A stretch of 64,000 nucleotides of DNA from Candidula unifasciata (lineage: Eukaryota; Mollusca; Gastropoda; Stylommatophora; Geomitridae), in the NCBI GenBank assembly GCA_905116865.2, contig CAJHNH020006890.1:1708843-1772842 (forward strand). Reading direction: 5' to 3'. Within the stretch, counting starts at the first letter, position 1, and the number at the start of each line of letters is the position of its first letter. Position numbers and translations under genes: made by a program. The notes beneath the pieces were generated by a model. That model had not been told where the DNA came from. It was given only the letters and a program-made list of their open reading frames with translations, and did not search any database. Shown here in pieces: positions 11,340 through 23,066 of the stretch.

Positions 11340-11352
11340 CTTAGAAGTCTAT

Positions 11353-11842
11353 GGTTAAGCACCATCAAGGAGATAAAAAATTAGAATTTTGAGAGCATGC
11401 ATCTTCCCTGTGACTACATACGGATTTGAGTCGTGGACTATCTCTCAGTCCTTATAAAAGAGAATAGGGGCTTTTGAGCTAAAATGCTATAGAAAGATTC
11501 TCATAATATCTTGGACAAAGAAGATGAAGAAAAATGACATCTTAAAAGATCTGAACATCAAGGAAGATTGGCTAATAAACAGCATCCTTTCTCGAATGCT
11601 GAAATATTTTGGCCATATCAAGCGCCATGACGGATTGGAAAAAAAAACTATATCAGAAGGCATGGTACCAGAAAGGAGGGGCAGGGGCCGACCGACACGA
11701 AGATGGGCACAGGATATAAGTGACTCCTTGAGTGTGAAAGTGCATGAGTCGGGAGAACTAGCGAGAGACCGGGTTTCTTTCAGGCAGACTGTGATGAGAG
11801 CGACGTTCTGCAAAGGGAGTGCTACATGATGATGATGAGTGT
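11353..11842 (+). pseudogene. RTE-3 LINE C-terminus and 3' end
   Basis: It begins near a CIFPVTTYGFESWTI block, then MLKYFGHIKRHDGLEKKT, ERRGRGRPTRRWAQDI, and ends TVMRATFCKGSAT. The 3' terminus is TGCTACATGATGATGATGA, a short GAT tail. The upstream part ends at the hAT right boundary, so the hAT may have inserted into this copy (inference). Its 3' terminus matches the unit of the 43-bp satellite at 39.7-44.3 kb. Confidence 0.85.
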
Positions 11843-12084
11843 CTTTTTATCTTTCCACTTCATTTCTATGAGTGTCGATCAACACATTGTTTGTTTAACA
11901 ATATATGTAATATTTATACGGCCTCAATGGTTCCCACTCTATTTATTTATGTATGCCAAGTTTATTACTATTATTCTATATTTTGCCACTCAACACATAA
12001 TAATAATAATTAAAAAAAAAATAATTATTACTATTGATAACCGAAGTGCTGGCAGCTGTTTATTATAAAGTTGTCGAGTTTCTC

Positions 12085-12260
12085 TGAGGGTTTCTTCTTC
12101 TTCGCGTAGCTGTAAACTCCGGCGTTTGACAGATCTGTCTCATTTGTGTACAGACTGTTGGTTCATTGTCTCTCAGGCAGATGCACTCCGATTTCGAAGG
12201 AAGCTCCAAATTAGTCGACTTTTACGACATGCTTTTGTGTAAGCAGTGCGCCTGTTCTTG
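12085..12260 (+). repeat. Dispersed repeat D, copy
   Basis: TTCTTCTTCGCGTAGCTGTAA is followed by GACAGATCTGTCTC and CAGACTGTTGGTTC, matching the copies at 1146, 5190/5989 and 53665. The middle block is shorter here. Confidence 0.65.
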
Positions 12261-12689
12261 TTTTCTTGTTTTCCCTATAATAGAACCCACACGGAGATCT
12301 CTGATGTCATCTTTCCATATCACGTCCTGACCAGCACAAGACAGCACATGACATCTGACTGGTGTAGCTGTTTCGGGTGTCATAATTATAACTTCTCTAA
12401 AAGTTTAACAAGGTACTAGGATCTGCCTTGTTGATCTACCATCCAGAGTGCGATTTAGCTTAAATTTCAGGATGTTGTGGTAAACCTGTAGGCAGCACAC
12501 CGGACGGGATAAATGGACCGACTGATCGATTTTGCCATCTCGTTCTTGGTCTACCCCGTTCTCATCTTTTGGTATGGGCTTTGTACGGTGTGACGTAAGC
12601 TTTTTGAACACATCAGACAACGCAGAGACAACCATTCACCCCCCAGATATGCACACTGACACGAACATCAAATCCTTGAACAAGATTTC

Positions 12690-13200
12690 AGAGAAGCTAT
12701 TAGATGCAGTTCAAATAATAAAGCTGCTGGCATCAATTGAATAAAAGCAGAATCAATAAAAGCTTGTTGTAAGAGGTCATTTTGTCCTTCGTATATCATT
12801 ATCATAACTTGTACTGAATGGGTGGCATTAAGAATAATATTTGTGGGGAAAACAAATCGAGGCTAACGTGAACTTTGTGCAGTTTTGCCAAAAAACATGC
12901 TAAGCAAAGAAAAACATAAATACTTGTGAAAAGTGCTTGATTAGAACACAAAGAAAGTCCTTGCACTTCTGGAGAAATTGGAGTAATCTGACTACTCCAT
13001 ATTTTTGAACAAAAATTTGGAAATAACGAAATGTATCAAGTGACTGGCAAAGAGCTATCAATGTGCCAATATGAAAAAGATAACGAAATAAGCAAGTTGT
13101 AACACCTATAGAGGCAACTCTCTTCTAAGACATGTTGGCAAAATGTTTGACATAATTATTGAGCAACGAAAAGGATCCATCGTGAAACCGAATCTGAGTG
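12690..13200 (+). pseudogene. RTE-1 LINE reverse transcriptase fragment, interrupted
   Basis: The first part (about 12690-12775) reads FREAIRCSSNNKAAGIN, matching VREAIRCSPKNKASGVD of the 27-kb copy. About 190 bp of unrelated DNA follows. Homology resumes near 12968 with GAGAAATTGGAGT and runs through the ISLLSHVGKMF-equivalent block to about 13195. It is heavily frameshifted. Confidence 0.75.
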
Positions 13201-13329
13201 CAGCAGAGCCTGGACCCACTGGAGAACGATTTGGTTGTTTTCTGAATGTCTGTTTAGCTGGCGGGTCAGTTCTTTCTCCATGTTGTCTCGCGGATTCCTC
13301 TGAGTCGTCTGGAGGACTGGCATAATTTC

Positions 13330-13600
13330 ACAAGGAAAACCAATTTTGCAGTTTTAATGTTTCATTTCTTAAGCACTTTGGCTGCATCAATAATTGCTTG
13401 CTGCTCTGGTCTGAAGTTTGGTGAGAGTCTTCCGTAAAGGGATCTTTACTTAACTTTTTTTTTTTTTTTACTTCCGGAGGCACATGACATTTCTGCTGTG
13501 GTGTCCCATTTTGCAGCATGATGACTGATCCAGCTCCTCCGAATGGTGCAGAACCAGACAGTCTATCTGCCTGGCCGTTTTTCAACACATGTGCATATAT
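13330..13600 (-). pseudogene. Possible LINE RNase H tail remnant
   Basis: The minus-strand peptide NGQADRLSGSAP resembles the block after the last RNase H catalytic region in the families at 26.7 and 52.85 kb (NKADRLVGSA). The rest is not recognisable. A ~77-bp part of this segment (about 13546-13615) is directly repeated at 13727-13803. Confidence 0.4.
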
Positions 13601-13803
13601 TAAATATTTGAAATAGTATAAAATATATAATCAAATACGTTTAAACAGAGAATTTCCATATGTGGATAAGGAGGACCACCTATCGTCAGATCCCCCCCCC
13701 CCCCCACCACAATAATTGATAGGGTTGGTGCAGAACCAGACAGTCTATCTGCCTGGTCGCTTTCCAACACATCAGCATATATTCAATATTTGAAATAGTA
13801 TAG

Positions 13804-14225
13804 TAGGAATAAACTCACAGGGAGCAAGTACAGCAGGGATCTACCAGTCATCAGTAGAAATTATCCTCGCCGACACGCGTTTCGGCCCACGATTCCTAGA
13901 CGCATTCGGAGGTGGGCCCTCCTGAGTTCATGAAGCTCAGGGCTGGTTCCCCGCTGCACGGAATCACCGGATGGTGTTATTCTTTCGGCCAGAGACAAGA
14001 CGACTTGGTGGTTTCGCAGGAGGTACTGTGAGATAAGAAGTCGCCACGGCAGCCTAATTAAAGCAGTCAGCATGCCTGGACGACCGAGCGACAAGCCTAC
14101 TTTGGTTTACCGGACACATGTTTTTCTTTTATTAGCAGTTGGCAGAGGAACACTGGCAGACAATTCGGACACGATGGACTTTCAAAGGGGTGAGAAACCC
14201 TTTTCCACTAGACACCCGGACCAGC
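13804..14225 (-). other. 3' UTR of RLE-type LINE, copy 1
   Basis: Read on the minus strand, this non-coding stretch aligns along its length with 18724-19105 (+) and 57490-57955 (+). Near its 3' end it has TCTACTGATGACTGGTAGA, a short stem (TCTAC/GTAGA) with a 9-nt loop. It finishes with a TTTATTCCTACTAT-type tail. Confidence 0.8.
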
Positions 14226-15230
14226 TCAACGAGGCCCGTCTCCTACGTTGTTGCGCTGCGCCCAAAGCCAGCTAGAGGCCCTTTCGGCTACCTCTCCCAG
14301 TTTTTTGAGTGTTCGTTTGCGTTCATTACCGCGCAATCCTAGTTCTTTCACCACATTGTAGAGCGAAGTGGAAACGAGGCCTCTCGCTCCCACTTCGACG
14401 GCAAATACCCGTACTGTGTAAGCCTCGTTTCTCCTCAGACCGGCTGCTAAATCACTGTACTTCTCGAGCTTGTACAAATGATTCTCCTCCACACGCGACT
14501 CAAACGGGACGGTCAACTCAATCAGGATGAGCTGCCGTTTTTGCGCAGAATGAAGAACGATGTTAGGTCGCAGGCCGGTCTTACGAATCAACTCGAGGTA
14601 CCGTTCATGGCTTGGCAGATCAACCGCCAGTAACCAGTCCCTCGCAGAGTCTAGCACAGATGGAGCGAATGCGTTTTGGTTGACCTTACCTTTTGGAACC
14701 TGCCCAGCCTTGAGGAAACGAATGGGGTCGATGCTAGAACTGGCTCTGGCGTTAGGCCTCATTCTAGCCTGGTCGACAACGGCTGCTAACTCTTTTAGCA
14801 CCTTGTTGTGTCGCCAGGTGTATCGGCCTTGACCTAGGGCTTTCCTGCACGCGGACAGGACGTGCTGAAGAGTTTGCTTCGACTTGCACACCGGGCAAGT
14901 CGGATCGTTGGTCGCAGACCATTTAACCATGTTAACACCGGACGGTAATACATCGTACGTCGAACGAACGATAAAGCTCAGTCGCAGCGGGGTCATCCGC
15001 CAGATCTCACCCCATGTGAGTATTCTTGGCAATGCGCTCTCCAGGCTGACCCAATGGCCCTGCTGCGACTGCTGGGCTGCTTTCTGGACCCGAACCTCGT
15101 TTTCGTTGTCCCTCACCGTTTGTATTACCATGTCTCGGCGCTCTTTGGCTGAGGCCTTTGACCACCAATTGACCTTCCCGTGCCCTAGGCCTCGACGGTC
15201 GGTTTGTGTGTATCCCATTATCTCTTTCAA
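14226..15230 (-). pseudogene. C-terminus of R2-superfamily LINE: zinc knuckle plus restriction-like endonuclease
   Basis: This is a 334-residue open frame. Residues 112-128 form C-x2-C-x7-H-x4-C (CPVC...H...C), the R2-type CCHC knuckle. RH at 140-141 and then RPNIVLHSA ... LILIELTVPFE (221-243) correspond to the R/K-H ... PD ... D/E core of the endonuclease that nicks target DNA in R2/R4/NeSL-type elements. The usual catalytic Asp of PD is Asn here (N223), whereas the 18-kb copy has PD. KLEKYSDLAAGLR and VFAVEVGARG follow. The reverse transcriptase is absent, so the copy is 5'-truncated near 15240. This is the longest open frame of the family in the window. Confidence 0.85.
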
Positions 15231-15242
15231 TTTTAGTGCATA

Positions 15243-15370
15243 AAATACAGAGGTTCTGGAAAGACTGCGAATGAAAATAGAATTACTGGAGGAAATAAAA
15301 TAAAAATAGACAATTGAAATATTTTGGCCAAATTAATTTCCCTCGTAGTCTTTCCAGAACCTTTGTATTT
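15243..15370. repeat. 28-bp inverted repeat with 72-bp loop
   Basis: Arms 15243-15270 and 15343-15370 are reverse complements with two mismatches and share the core GGTTCTGGAAAGACT. It lies directly at the truncated 5' end of the R2-like LINE. It may be a small fold-back element or a hairpin-capable RNA. Confidence 0.85.
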
Positions 15371-15487
15371 GATTGTATTTGTTTGCACGACATGGGAGTC
15401 TAGTTATTTTTGCCTGGGTAATGGCAAGAGAGCAAGAGCTAGACAACGATACAAGTTGGAGGACAAAATTTGGAGATGCATGTTATG

Positions 15488-15655
15488 GAAGCCGCTGTAG
15501 TGTAGCGGCTAGAAACAAAGTTCGAAGTTCGTTGTAAAGCCGGACTTTTTAAAAGTGCCCTTGGCTCCCAGGTCGACCCAAACTTAAATTTGTAACAGTA
15601 TAGTCCTCGGAACCAAAGGAGGCTGGCGTGATGTTAACCACATCACCGACCAAGT
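15488..15655 (+). repeat. tRNA-like SINE (family 2), fragment fused to LINE
   Basis: It contains GTGTAGCGGCTAGAAAC (box A-like), AAGTTCGAAGTTCG (box B-like), then CCCAGGTCGACCCA and CGTGATGTTAACCACATCAC. This order is shared with copies at 33385, 35604 and 56266. At GTGCC (about 15658) it passes directly into LINE RNase H code. Confidence 0.7.
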
Positions 15656-16012
15656 GGGTGCCAGGACATGTGTGGGTACAAGGAAATGAGCGAGCTGACA
15701 GACTTGAAGGTAAGGCCACTGTGAAAGCCGGACAAGCCAGGGACCAGGCTGATATACTTATTGCTCTAGGAGATTTAAGACGTCTGCGTGAACCAAAAGA
15801 GAACTGGGAATATGCAACCATGGTCAGACTGTAAGAATAGCAAGTTAAACCGGTTGTCGACAAACAATAACGCTAAGCGGGTAGCCAAAGAAGAATAACA
15901 AACCAACACAGAACTAGTGTCATCAGCCGCTACACGCTGCGGGATTTGCTGAGGAGGAGATGCTAACTATGGACTGATTGGTTCGACATGTAATGAGGAT
16001 TATCAGTCGACT

Positions 16013-16015
<3 letters not shown>
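15656..16015 (+). pseudogene. LINE RNase H end and C-terminus leading into CTAA array
   Basis: The frame reads VPGHVWVQGNERADRLEGKA, the last RNase H catalytic block, through to a stop near 15836. Downstream, reading with frameshifts, is the family C-terminus and a 3' end ATCAGTCGA that runs directly into CTAA repeats. About 165 bp of this 3' end is repeated at 16835-17010. Confidence 0.8.
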
Positions 16016-16746
<731 letters not shown>

Positions 16747-17096
16747 TCCGCCGAGTACCAATTGGTATATAAAATATAGGTCTAGCCCTGTATGCCAATC
16801 CATCTGACGGCGTGCAAAACGGTCCTTTAAGTTCAACAGGTGGTCGACAAACAATAACACTAAGCGGGTAGCCAAAGAAGAATAACAAACCAACACAGAA
16901 CTAGTGTCATAAGCCACTACACGTTGCGGGATTTGTCGAGGAGGAGATGTGAGCACTCATGGACTGAGTGGTTCGACATGTAATGAGGATCATCAGTCGA
17001 CTAACTAACTAACTCGCCGAGTGCCAATTGGTATATAAAATATAGGTCTAGCCCTTTATGCCAATCCACCTGACGGTGTGCAAAACGGTCCTTTAC
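16747..17096 (+). repeat. Duplicated unit: SINE-2 3' half, LINE 3' end, short CTAA, SINE-2 3' half
   Basis: SINE-2 3' halves (about 16747-16832 and 17013-17096) share GTATATAAAATATAGGTCTA. Between them lies a second copy of the LINE 3' end (16835-17010). The order LINE end, CTAA, SINE half occurs twice, so this is a tandem duplication of about 260 bp excluding the expanded CTAA tract. Confidence 0.85.
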
Positions 17097-17520
17097 TGTT
17101 AATTGTGTCATGATGTGCAAACAGTAAAATGAGTAGTTTTGTTCGTATTAAAAATGCTGTGTAAATGTGACTTCTAATCTTGTGTCAATAAAATCAGCTG
17201 ACTTGTTAAGAATGACTCTTATGTCACCACACAGAAGACCACAACAAATGCAAACATGCACGGTTAATTAAGGCAGATTGTGACAGGACCTGTAAACTCC
17301 ATCATCATCATTATTATTCAGCATCACAGAGGAGGTAACCGGGGACTTGTTCCTAGATAAACATAACACTTAAGACCAAACTGAGATAAAACTGTTTTCT
17401 TTTACTAAATGTAAACATGAAAACTGTTAGTAGTAAATTTCTATCATATGTAGTAAAATTACTGATAAAATGTATGTAACTGCACACTCAGACAGCTTTA
17501 AAGAAATCAAATATGTCTGT
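17097..17520 (+). repeat. Dispersed module also present at 56.6-57.06 kb
   Basis: Blocks such as TGTGTAAATGTGACTTCTAAT and AGTAAATTTCTATC recur in the same order downstream of the SINE-2 copy at 56.3 kb. It is non-coding. A GT/G-rich tract follows (17515-17555). Confidence 0.6.
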
Positions 17521-17629
17521 GTGTGTGTGTGTGGGGTGGGGGGGGGGAGGGGGTTGAGCGTATTATCCCTATTCAAACTATATGTTCATCAGTAGTGGCA
17601 TGCAGTTTATATCATCAGTGGGATTGATC

Positions 17630-17705
17630 CAGAACAGCAAAGACCGAGATCTGTGGAGATTCATGAACCCCAATGCCAGCTGACAGGGCACTTGACGATG
17701 ACGAT
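17630..17705 (+). pseudogene. Possible RTE-like LINE 3' end
   Basis: CTGTGGAGATTCATGAACCC and a GACGATGACGATGATCC tail resemble the last codons plus GAT tail of RTE-like LINEs. It is too short to classify. Confidence 0.35.
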
Positions 17706-17831
17706 GATCCTAAACAAATTTGGCGTTCAGGTGGTCACTTTTGCAATGCCCTCCTTGAAAGTAAACCGCACATTGTATTTTAAGGTGCCTGTTTCAACGT
17801 TCAAAAACCTCAGCAAAAAAAAAAAAAAAAA

Positions 17832-18723
17832 CGCAGAGACAGGAACACGAAAAACGAGTCTCGGGTCCAAAAAGCAGCCAGGCAGTCGCAACAAGGTCAG
17901 TGGATCCGCCTCGAGAGTGCCTTGAGATCTGGCGAATGGCCACGCTGCGACAAAGTTTTGTAATCAGATGCCTACGACGTATTACTCTCTGGCACATATA
18001 GGCTGAAATGGCATGCGACCACTGACCCGACATGCCCTCTCTGCAGAGCGAAGCAGACCATCAAGCAAGTATTGTCAGGTACGGCATACATGGGGGGCCA
18101 GTAAAGTCCTAAAAGTGCTAGCGGACATTGTGTACCAACCTAGGATGAGGACCAACGCGAGGGCCAGTCCTACCGGTACCTTTATGCGCTTCCTCAAGGC
18201 TGGGCAGATCTACAAAGGTACAAAAAATACAGTCGCATACGCTCTATCAGTGCTAGACTGTTCGAGGGACTGGTTACTGGCTGTAGACTTGCCTGGTCAC
18301 GAGAGATACCCAGAGGTAATCCCGAAGACCGGCTTGCGACCCGACATAGTCTTACACTCTGAGGAGAAACGCCAGCTCATTCTGATTGAGCTGACCTTGT
18401 CGATTGAGCCGTGAATGGACGAAAATCACATGTACAAGCTCGAAAAGCACAGTGATCTCGCTGCTGGTCTAAGGAGTGATGAAGCGTACACAGTAAAAAT
18501 CTTTGCCGTCGAGGTAGGCGCAAGAGGTCTTCTCTCCACTTCCACGTACAATGTGCTAAAGCAGCTGGGCTTGCGAGGAAACGAGCGCAAATTATCACTA
18601 AAACAATTGGGCGAAGTTGCTGAAATAGCTTCGAGCTGGCCCTGGACGCAACCGAACGTCGTGGGGGGCGGGTTTCGTAGTCTGGTCCGAGTTTCTAGTC
18701 AAAAAGAAAGTCCGATCCCTTAA
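17832..18723 (+). pseudogene. RLE-type LINE C-terminus, copy 2 (nonsense-broken)
   Basis: It aligns with 14226-15230. CPLC is present at the knuckle start, but the His and last Cys are lost (KQVLSG). The endonuclease core is LRPDIVLHSEEKRQLILIEL, with the catalytic PD intact. One in-frame TGA (18412-18414) splits the frames 18013-18414 and 18415-18723; the other copy has Arg here, consistent with CGA to TGA decay. KLEKHSDLAAGLR and FAVEVGARG follow. Confidence 0.85.
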
Positions 18724-19105
18724 AAAGCCATCGTGTTCGACATGTTTGCCATTGTACCTCTGTCGATTGCAAAAGTCTAACATGTGTCCGATCAACCAAC
18801 CGTAAGCTTGCCACTTGGTCATTAAGGTAGCTGACTGATCTAATAGGCTACCGCAGCGACAAACATATTTAAGTTTGAATCTCACAGTACCGGTTGCATT
18901 GTCACCATTTTCGTCTGGTCCCTGTCCGAGAACATCCGGTCAAGTGCAGCAGGAGAAGATCAAGGCCTGGGAGTCATGACGTAGGTCGGCCCACCTTCTG
19001 GAGTTGACTAGGTGGTAATGAGCCGAAACAATTATTGACGAGGGATCTTCTACTGATGATTGGTAGACTCCTGCTGTACATGCTCCCCTGTGAAGTTCTT
19101 ATTAT
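18724..19105 (+). other. 3' UTR of RLE-type LINE, copy 2
   Basis: It is homologous to 13804-14225 (minus) and 57490-57955. It contains TCTACTGATGATTGGTAGA near the end and a TTCTTATTATTATCATTA tail. Confidence 0.8.
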
Positions 19106-19870
19106 TATCATTACACACCAAGAACAGTAAGAAAAGGTATGGTTCATGTAAGTAGAGGCAGGAGTCGACGAGCACGATGGTACACATGGCTCACGAGGTG
19201 TACAAGCCAGCCAGGGACACAGTGGCGTTCTGGCATGCCCTTCTCCAAACGATTTGCGACATATCCGGGCTTAAAGTCAGCTGCGTCAGTGTGGTAGCAC
19301 ATTGCTTTGCGTTATTTTGGAGATACGTATGATCGCTGAACTGTTAAGACAATCGCATGTTTTCGAAAGAACAATTGCCCAGAAAGACAACGCACAAGCC
19401 AGAAAAAGTTGGGATGGAGTTGTGACGTCCGGGAAAGAGTCACGCAACGAAATACGCACCGTTGCAACTGAAATGTGTTGCCAGTAGCAATAAAATCTTC
19501 CTGACCAAGCGGTGAAACCGTTTAACTCTGGGATGAGCTGGTTAAACCGTGCTCTAAAGACGATGGGTTTGGTTTCGCCCAAACATATGTTTCACAGGTC
19601 TTCGACTAACGAAATGTGTGCTTCGTGCGACGCTACCTGCCCGACAATCAGTTGCTTTGCCGAAAAAGAAGCAGACGTAAGGGTCACAATCAGGTGCACT
19701 GAGATCGATTCTCTTATCTTTAAAATCTGTTATCAAGTCAGTAAATGACTTCAATCGGTGCTAAATGGCTGATGTAGTTAAGACAAAAAAGGCCGTCTGT
19801 ATCTTGCATACTGTTCCTATAGTCCTTTCATATTGTCATACCCAACATAAAAAGTATGTAACTTAACTCA
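19106..19870. other. No gene recognised
   Basis: Frames at 19302-19487 and 19512-19748 show no known domain. No repeat relationship was found. Confidence 0.4.
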
Positions 19871-19872
19871 GT

Positions 19873-20430
19873 AAACGTTCAACGTAAATTGTTGAAATCC
19901 AGCATACAATCTGTTAATAAACGTTCAACGTAAACTGTTGAAATCTAGCATACAATTCGTTAAAAAACGTTCAAAGTAAACTTTTAAAATCCAGAATACA
20001 ATCCGTTAATAAACGTTCAACGTAAACTGTTGAAATCTAGCATACAATCCGTTTATAAACGTTTAACGTAAACTGTTTAAATCCAGCATACAATCCGTTA
20101 ATAAACGTTCAACGTAAACTGTTGAAATCTAGCATACAATCAGTTAAAAAACGTTCAACGTTAATTTTTAGAAATCTAGAATACAATCCGTTAATAAACG
20201 TTCAACGTAAACTGTTGAAATCTAGCATACAATATGTTAATAAACGTTCAACGTAAAGTGTTGAAATCCAGCATACTATCTGTTAATAAACGTTCAACGT
20301 AAACTGTTGAAATCCAGCATACAATCTGTTAATAAACGTTCAACGTTAACTGTTAAAATCCAGCATACAATCTGTTAATAAACGTTCAACGTAAACTGTT
20401 GAAATCCAGCACACAATCTGTTAATAATAT
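19873..20430. repeat. Minisatellite, 46-bp unit, ~12 copies
   Basis: The unit contains AATAAACGTTCAACGTAAAC and GAAATCCAGCATACAATC. Copies differ by a few substitutions. Confidence 0.95.
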
Positions 20431-21148
20431 TGTCCTTCTAAAAAAAAAAAGGTGGAAACAAAAATTTTAGTTTTTGTTTTTGCCTTATTTGCAGCAACAA
20501 CAACAAAAACAATAAATAAAAAATAGACACCGATTCAAAGCAACAGTTAGCATGATTACAGCAGCTTGAGTAAAATGAGTCAGGGGAACATTTCCAAACA
20601 TTAAATCGCAACGCGTTTTATGGGCGTTTCACCCTTGAGTGGTCATTTCCAGATGTTGCCTCATGTGAGTTTTTAGATAAAAATTTGGCATTGTTGGCTC
20701 TATGGGCTTTCAAATAAATATGAACGCAGCGTTTGACACGTGTACTGATCTCCAAACAATCACCAAGCTTGTGTCAACTACCATACATTCTTTCTTTTAG
20801 GGGTACACAAACTATTAGTCAAAGAAAGATCACATAAATGCACCGCTTTAAGAAAATAGCAGCACTTGAGCAACTGTAAATTATAAAATCACAGGGACAT
20901 GTTAAATCTTAGGCGGCGTGCAAAAATGTATGTTGATCCTACAGGAGTCTTCTATAGATTTGTTGAAGTCTGAGGGTAAGAGTTTTAAACGCACTATAGC
21001 AACCATTTTTTTAAAGGCTTGGTTGACTTGTAATTGGTTTTTTGCCGCATCAACCTATTAGCACATCAGCTCGACCAGTTTGTGCCCAACAAGAAGTTTC
21101 GGCATGCTTGACTTCATTTAATACATATTTCCAATAGGTCGTTTATCG
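20431..21148. other. No gene recognised
   Basis: AT-rich DNA with A-runs and CAACAACAA. No coding motif is seen. Confidence 0.4.
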
Positions 21149-21622
21149 TTCCCGACTCCTGAACGCCTTTAAAACGCCGCGCATTCATTATATCTGCCCT
21201 TACCATACTTCTTCCTACACTACTGCAGACACGTCATCCCTGTCTTCTCAAGGCCTCTAGAACGCCTCGCAGTCATTATATCTGTCCTGACCTTACTTCG
21301 TCCCTTAACTACTGCAGACACGTCGTCCCTGACTTCTCAAGGCCTCTAAAACGCCGCGCAGTCATTAGATCTGCCCTGACCATACTTCGTCCCCTAACTA
21401 CTGCAGACACGTCGTCCCGGACTCCTCAAAGCCTTTAGAACGCCTCGCAGTCATTAGATCTGCCCTGACCTTACTTCGTCCCCTAACTACTGCAGACACG
21501 TCGTCCCGGACTCCTCAAAGCCTTTAGAACGCCTCGCAGTCATTATATCTGCCCTGACCTTACTTCGTCACTTAACTACTGCAGATACGTCGTCTCTGAC
21601 TCCTCAAAGCCTCTAGAACGCA
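21149..21622. repeat. Tandem repeat, ~89-bp unit, ~5 copies
   Basis: Each unit contains CTACTGCAGACACGTCGTCC and ACGCCTCGCAGTCATTA. Confidence 0.93.
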
Positions 21623-22790
21623 TGTTAACCTGAGATCCACCACTCAAAGAGGATTCGAACACATGTCTACCGGGCTGACAGTAACTTTCGTTATCCTCCG
21701 CACTACCACATCTCTTTTCGTCAATAGTGAAATGAAGTAGCGTGAACGATTCTGTCATTTGAATGTTAGACCACAACATATGAGGTCAACTGGCCAGTTG
21801 CCTTCTCGCCGCTTCCCTTTCTTTCCCAGGAAATTCGAAAGACTATCTGGCAACCATTTGTATGTGGCTAGGTCCATCCCAGCGCTACACTGGTCGACGT
21901 AAAAGTTTGCCACTTCTATGAATTGAATCCTTTCCACTGTCTTGACAGAGAGACTTACTAACCACTTCAACACTCGCGATGTTTTGTAATTGGTAATGCC
22001 AAAACAAAATAGACTGAGTGGGGAAAGATGATTATGATTAAACATCAGAACATGACATTACAACATATGATAAAAACCAGTTAACGAGAAATCCATCACC
22101 AACTGTGACTTCAACAATCTCGATGATGTAAAAATAACACTTTGAGTAATTAAGAGAATGAAGTGACTGGTCGAGGTAAACAAATTAGTCGGGTCGCGCA
22201 CCAGGAAGTTTCACCAAGGACGTCGATACGTCAAATTAGCAGCATTGTGTGAGAGTGAATCAACATTTATGGACAAACAGACTTGGTGCTCTCATGTTTG
22301 GACTAAGTCACTCTCATGGGCAGGTTTTATTTAATATAAACAATAGGAAGTAACCCTATGTGTTTAAATAGAAGTCAAAGTTACTTGAGTTTCTTTTACA
22401 GGAATTTCGTAAATAACACCAACGTGTTATATAGTTTTACCAGGTTTTTTGACGTTCAGCAATCTACCATGGCTATACAAAAGGTGATCATATAATACCG
22501 TTGTCCAAATAAGCGCAAAGCATGGCTGTCAAATTGATTCCGACTGACTTACAAACCTGGTATGTCGAGCAAATGAAAATGCATTTACAACTCCCAAGTC
22601 TCAGACGTCGACTGCATAAGAGTAGAAAATTAAATAATGACGAAGTTTATGAAAAACCAAAGCGGTGCTGTATCTGTAACAACCTTATGAAACGGTAGAA
22701 ATATACAACTGATTTTTGTAAAAAGTATCTGGTGTCTATATATCATTTCGTAAGGGACGAGCGCTTGAATACAACTTATCACAAATATGA
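21623..22790. other. No gene recognised
   Basis: No domain or clear repeat relationship is seen. The frame at 21755-22045 (-) has no recognisable product. A distal promoter of GPCR 1 could lie here, but nothing in the sequence shows it. Confidence 0.35.
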
Positions 22791-22818
22791 GAATGAGTCA
22801 TAATTTCGTGGTCACATT

Positions 22819-23030
22819 TTGATAAATAGGAAACTGGACCATGCTGTATCCACTGGAAAGATCTGTGGAAAAAGAGACATGGAAGGAAGACAGCACGAGA
22901 TGATTATTAACAGCTATTTATCGTGGCATGGAGGGTTGTTATCACACGAACGAAGACATGCTGTGGAAGATCGAAGATTGTGGAGAGGCAAGTCGCCTAC
23001 GCCAGTCGACAAGACACTTGCTACTGATGA
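22819..23030 (+). pseudogene. RTE-A LINE 3' end
   Basis: The peptide LDHAVSTGKICGKRDMEGRQ ... AVEDRRLWRGK matches the tails at 11048-11230 and 35.75 kb. It ends about 37 bp before the GPCR 1 start codon, so the receptor's immediate upstream DNA is LINE-derived. Confidence 0.8.
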
Positions 23031-23066
23031 AATAGTGATCTATGCTGATAGAAAAAGGAATTCAAA

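Noticed and set aside
14309..15243. Plus-strand proteins opposite the R2-like LINE
   Set aside because: Antisense shadows; the conserved zinc knuckle and endonuclease motifs are on the minus strand.
15243..15370. microRNA precursor
   Set aside because: The stem is long enough, but the 72-nt loop and single location beside a truncated LINE do not support a miRNA; needs small-RNA data.
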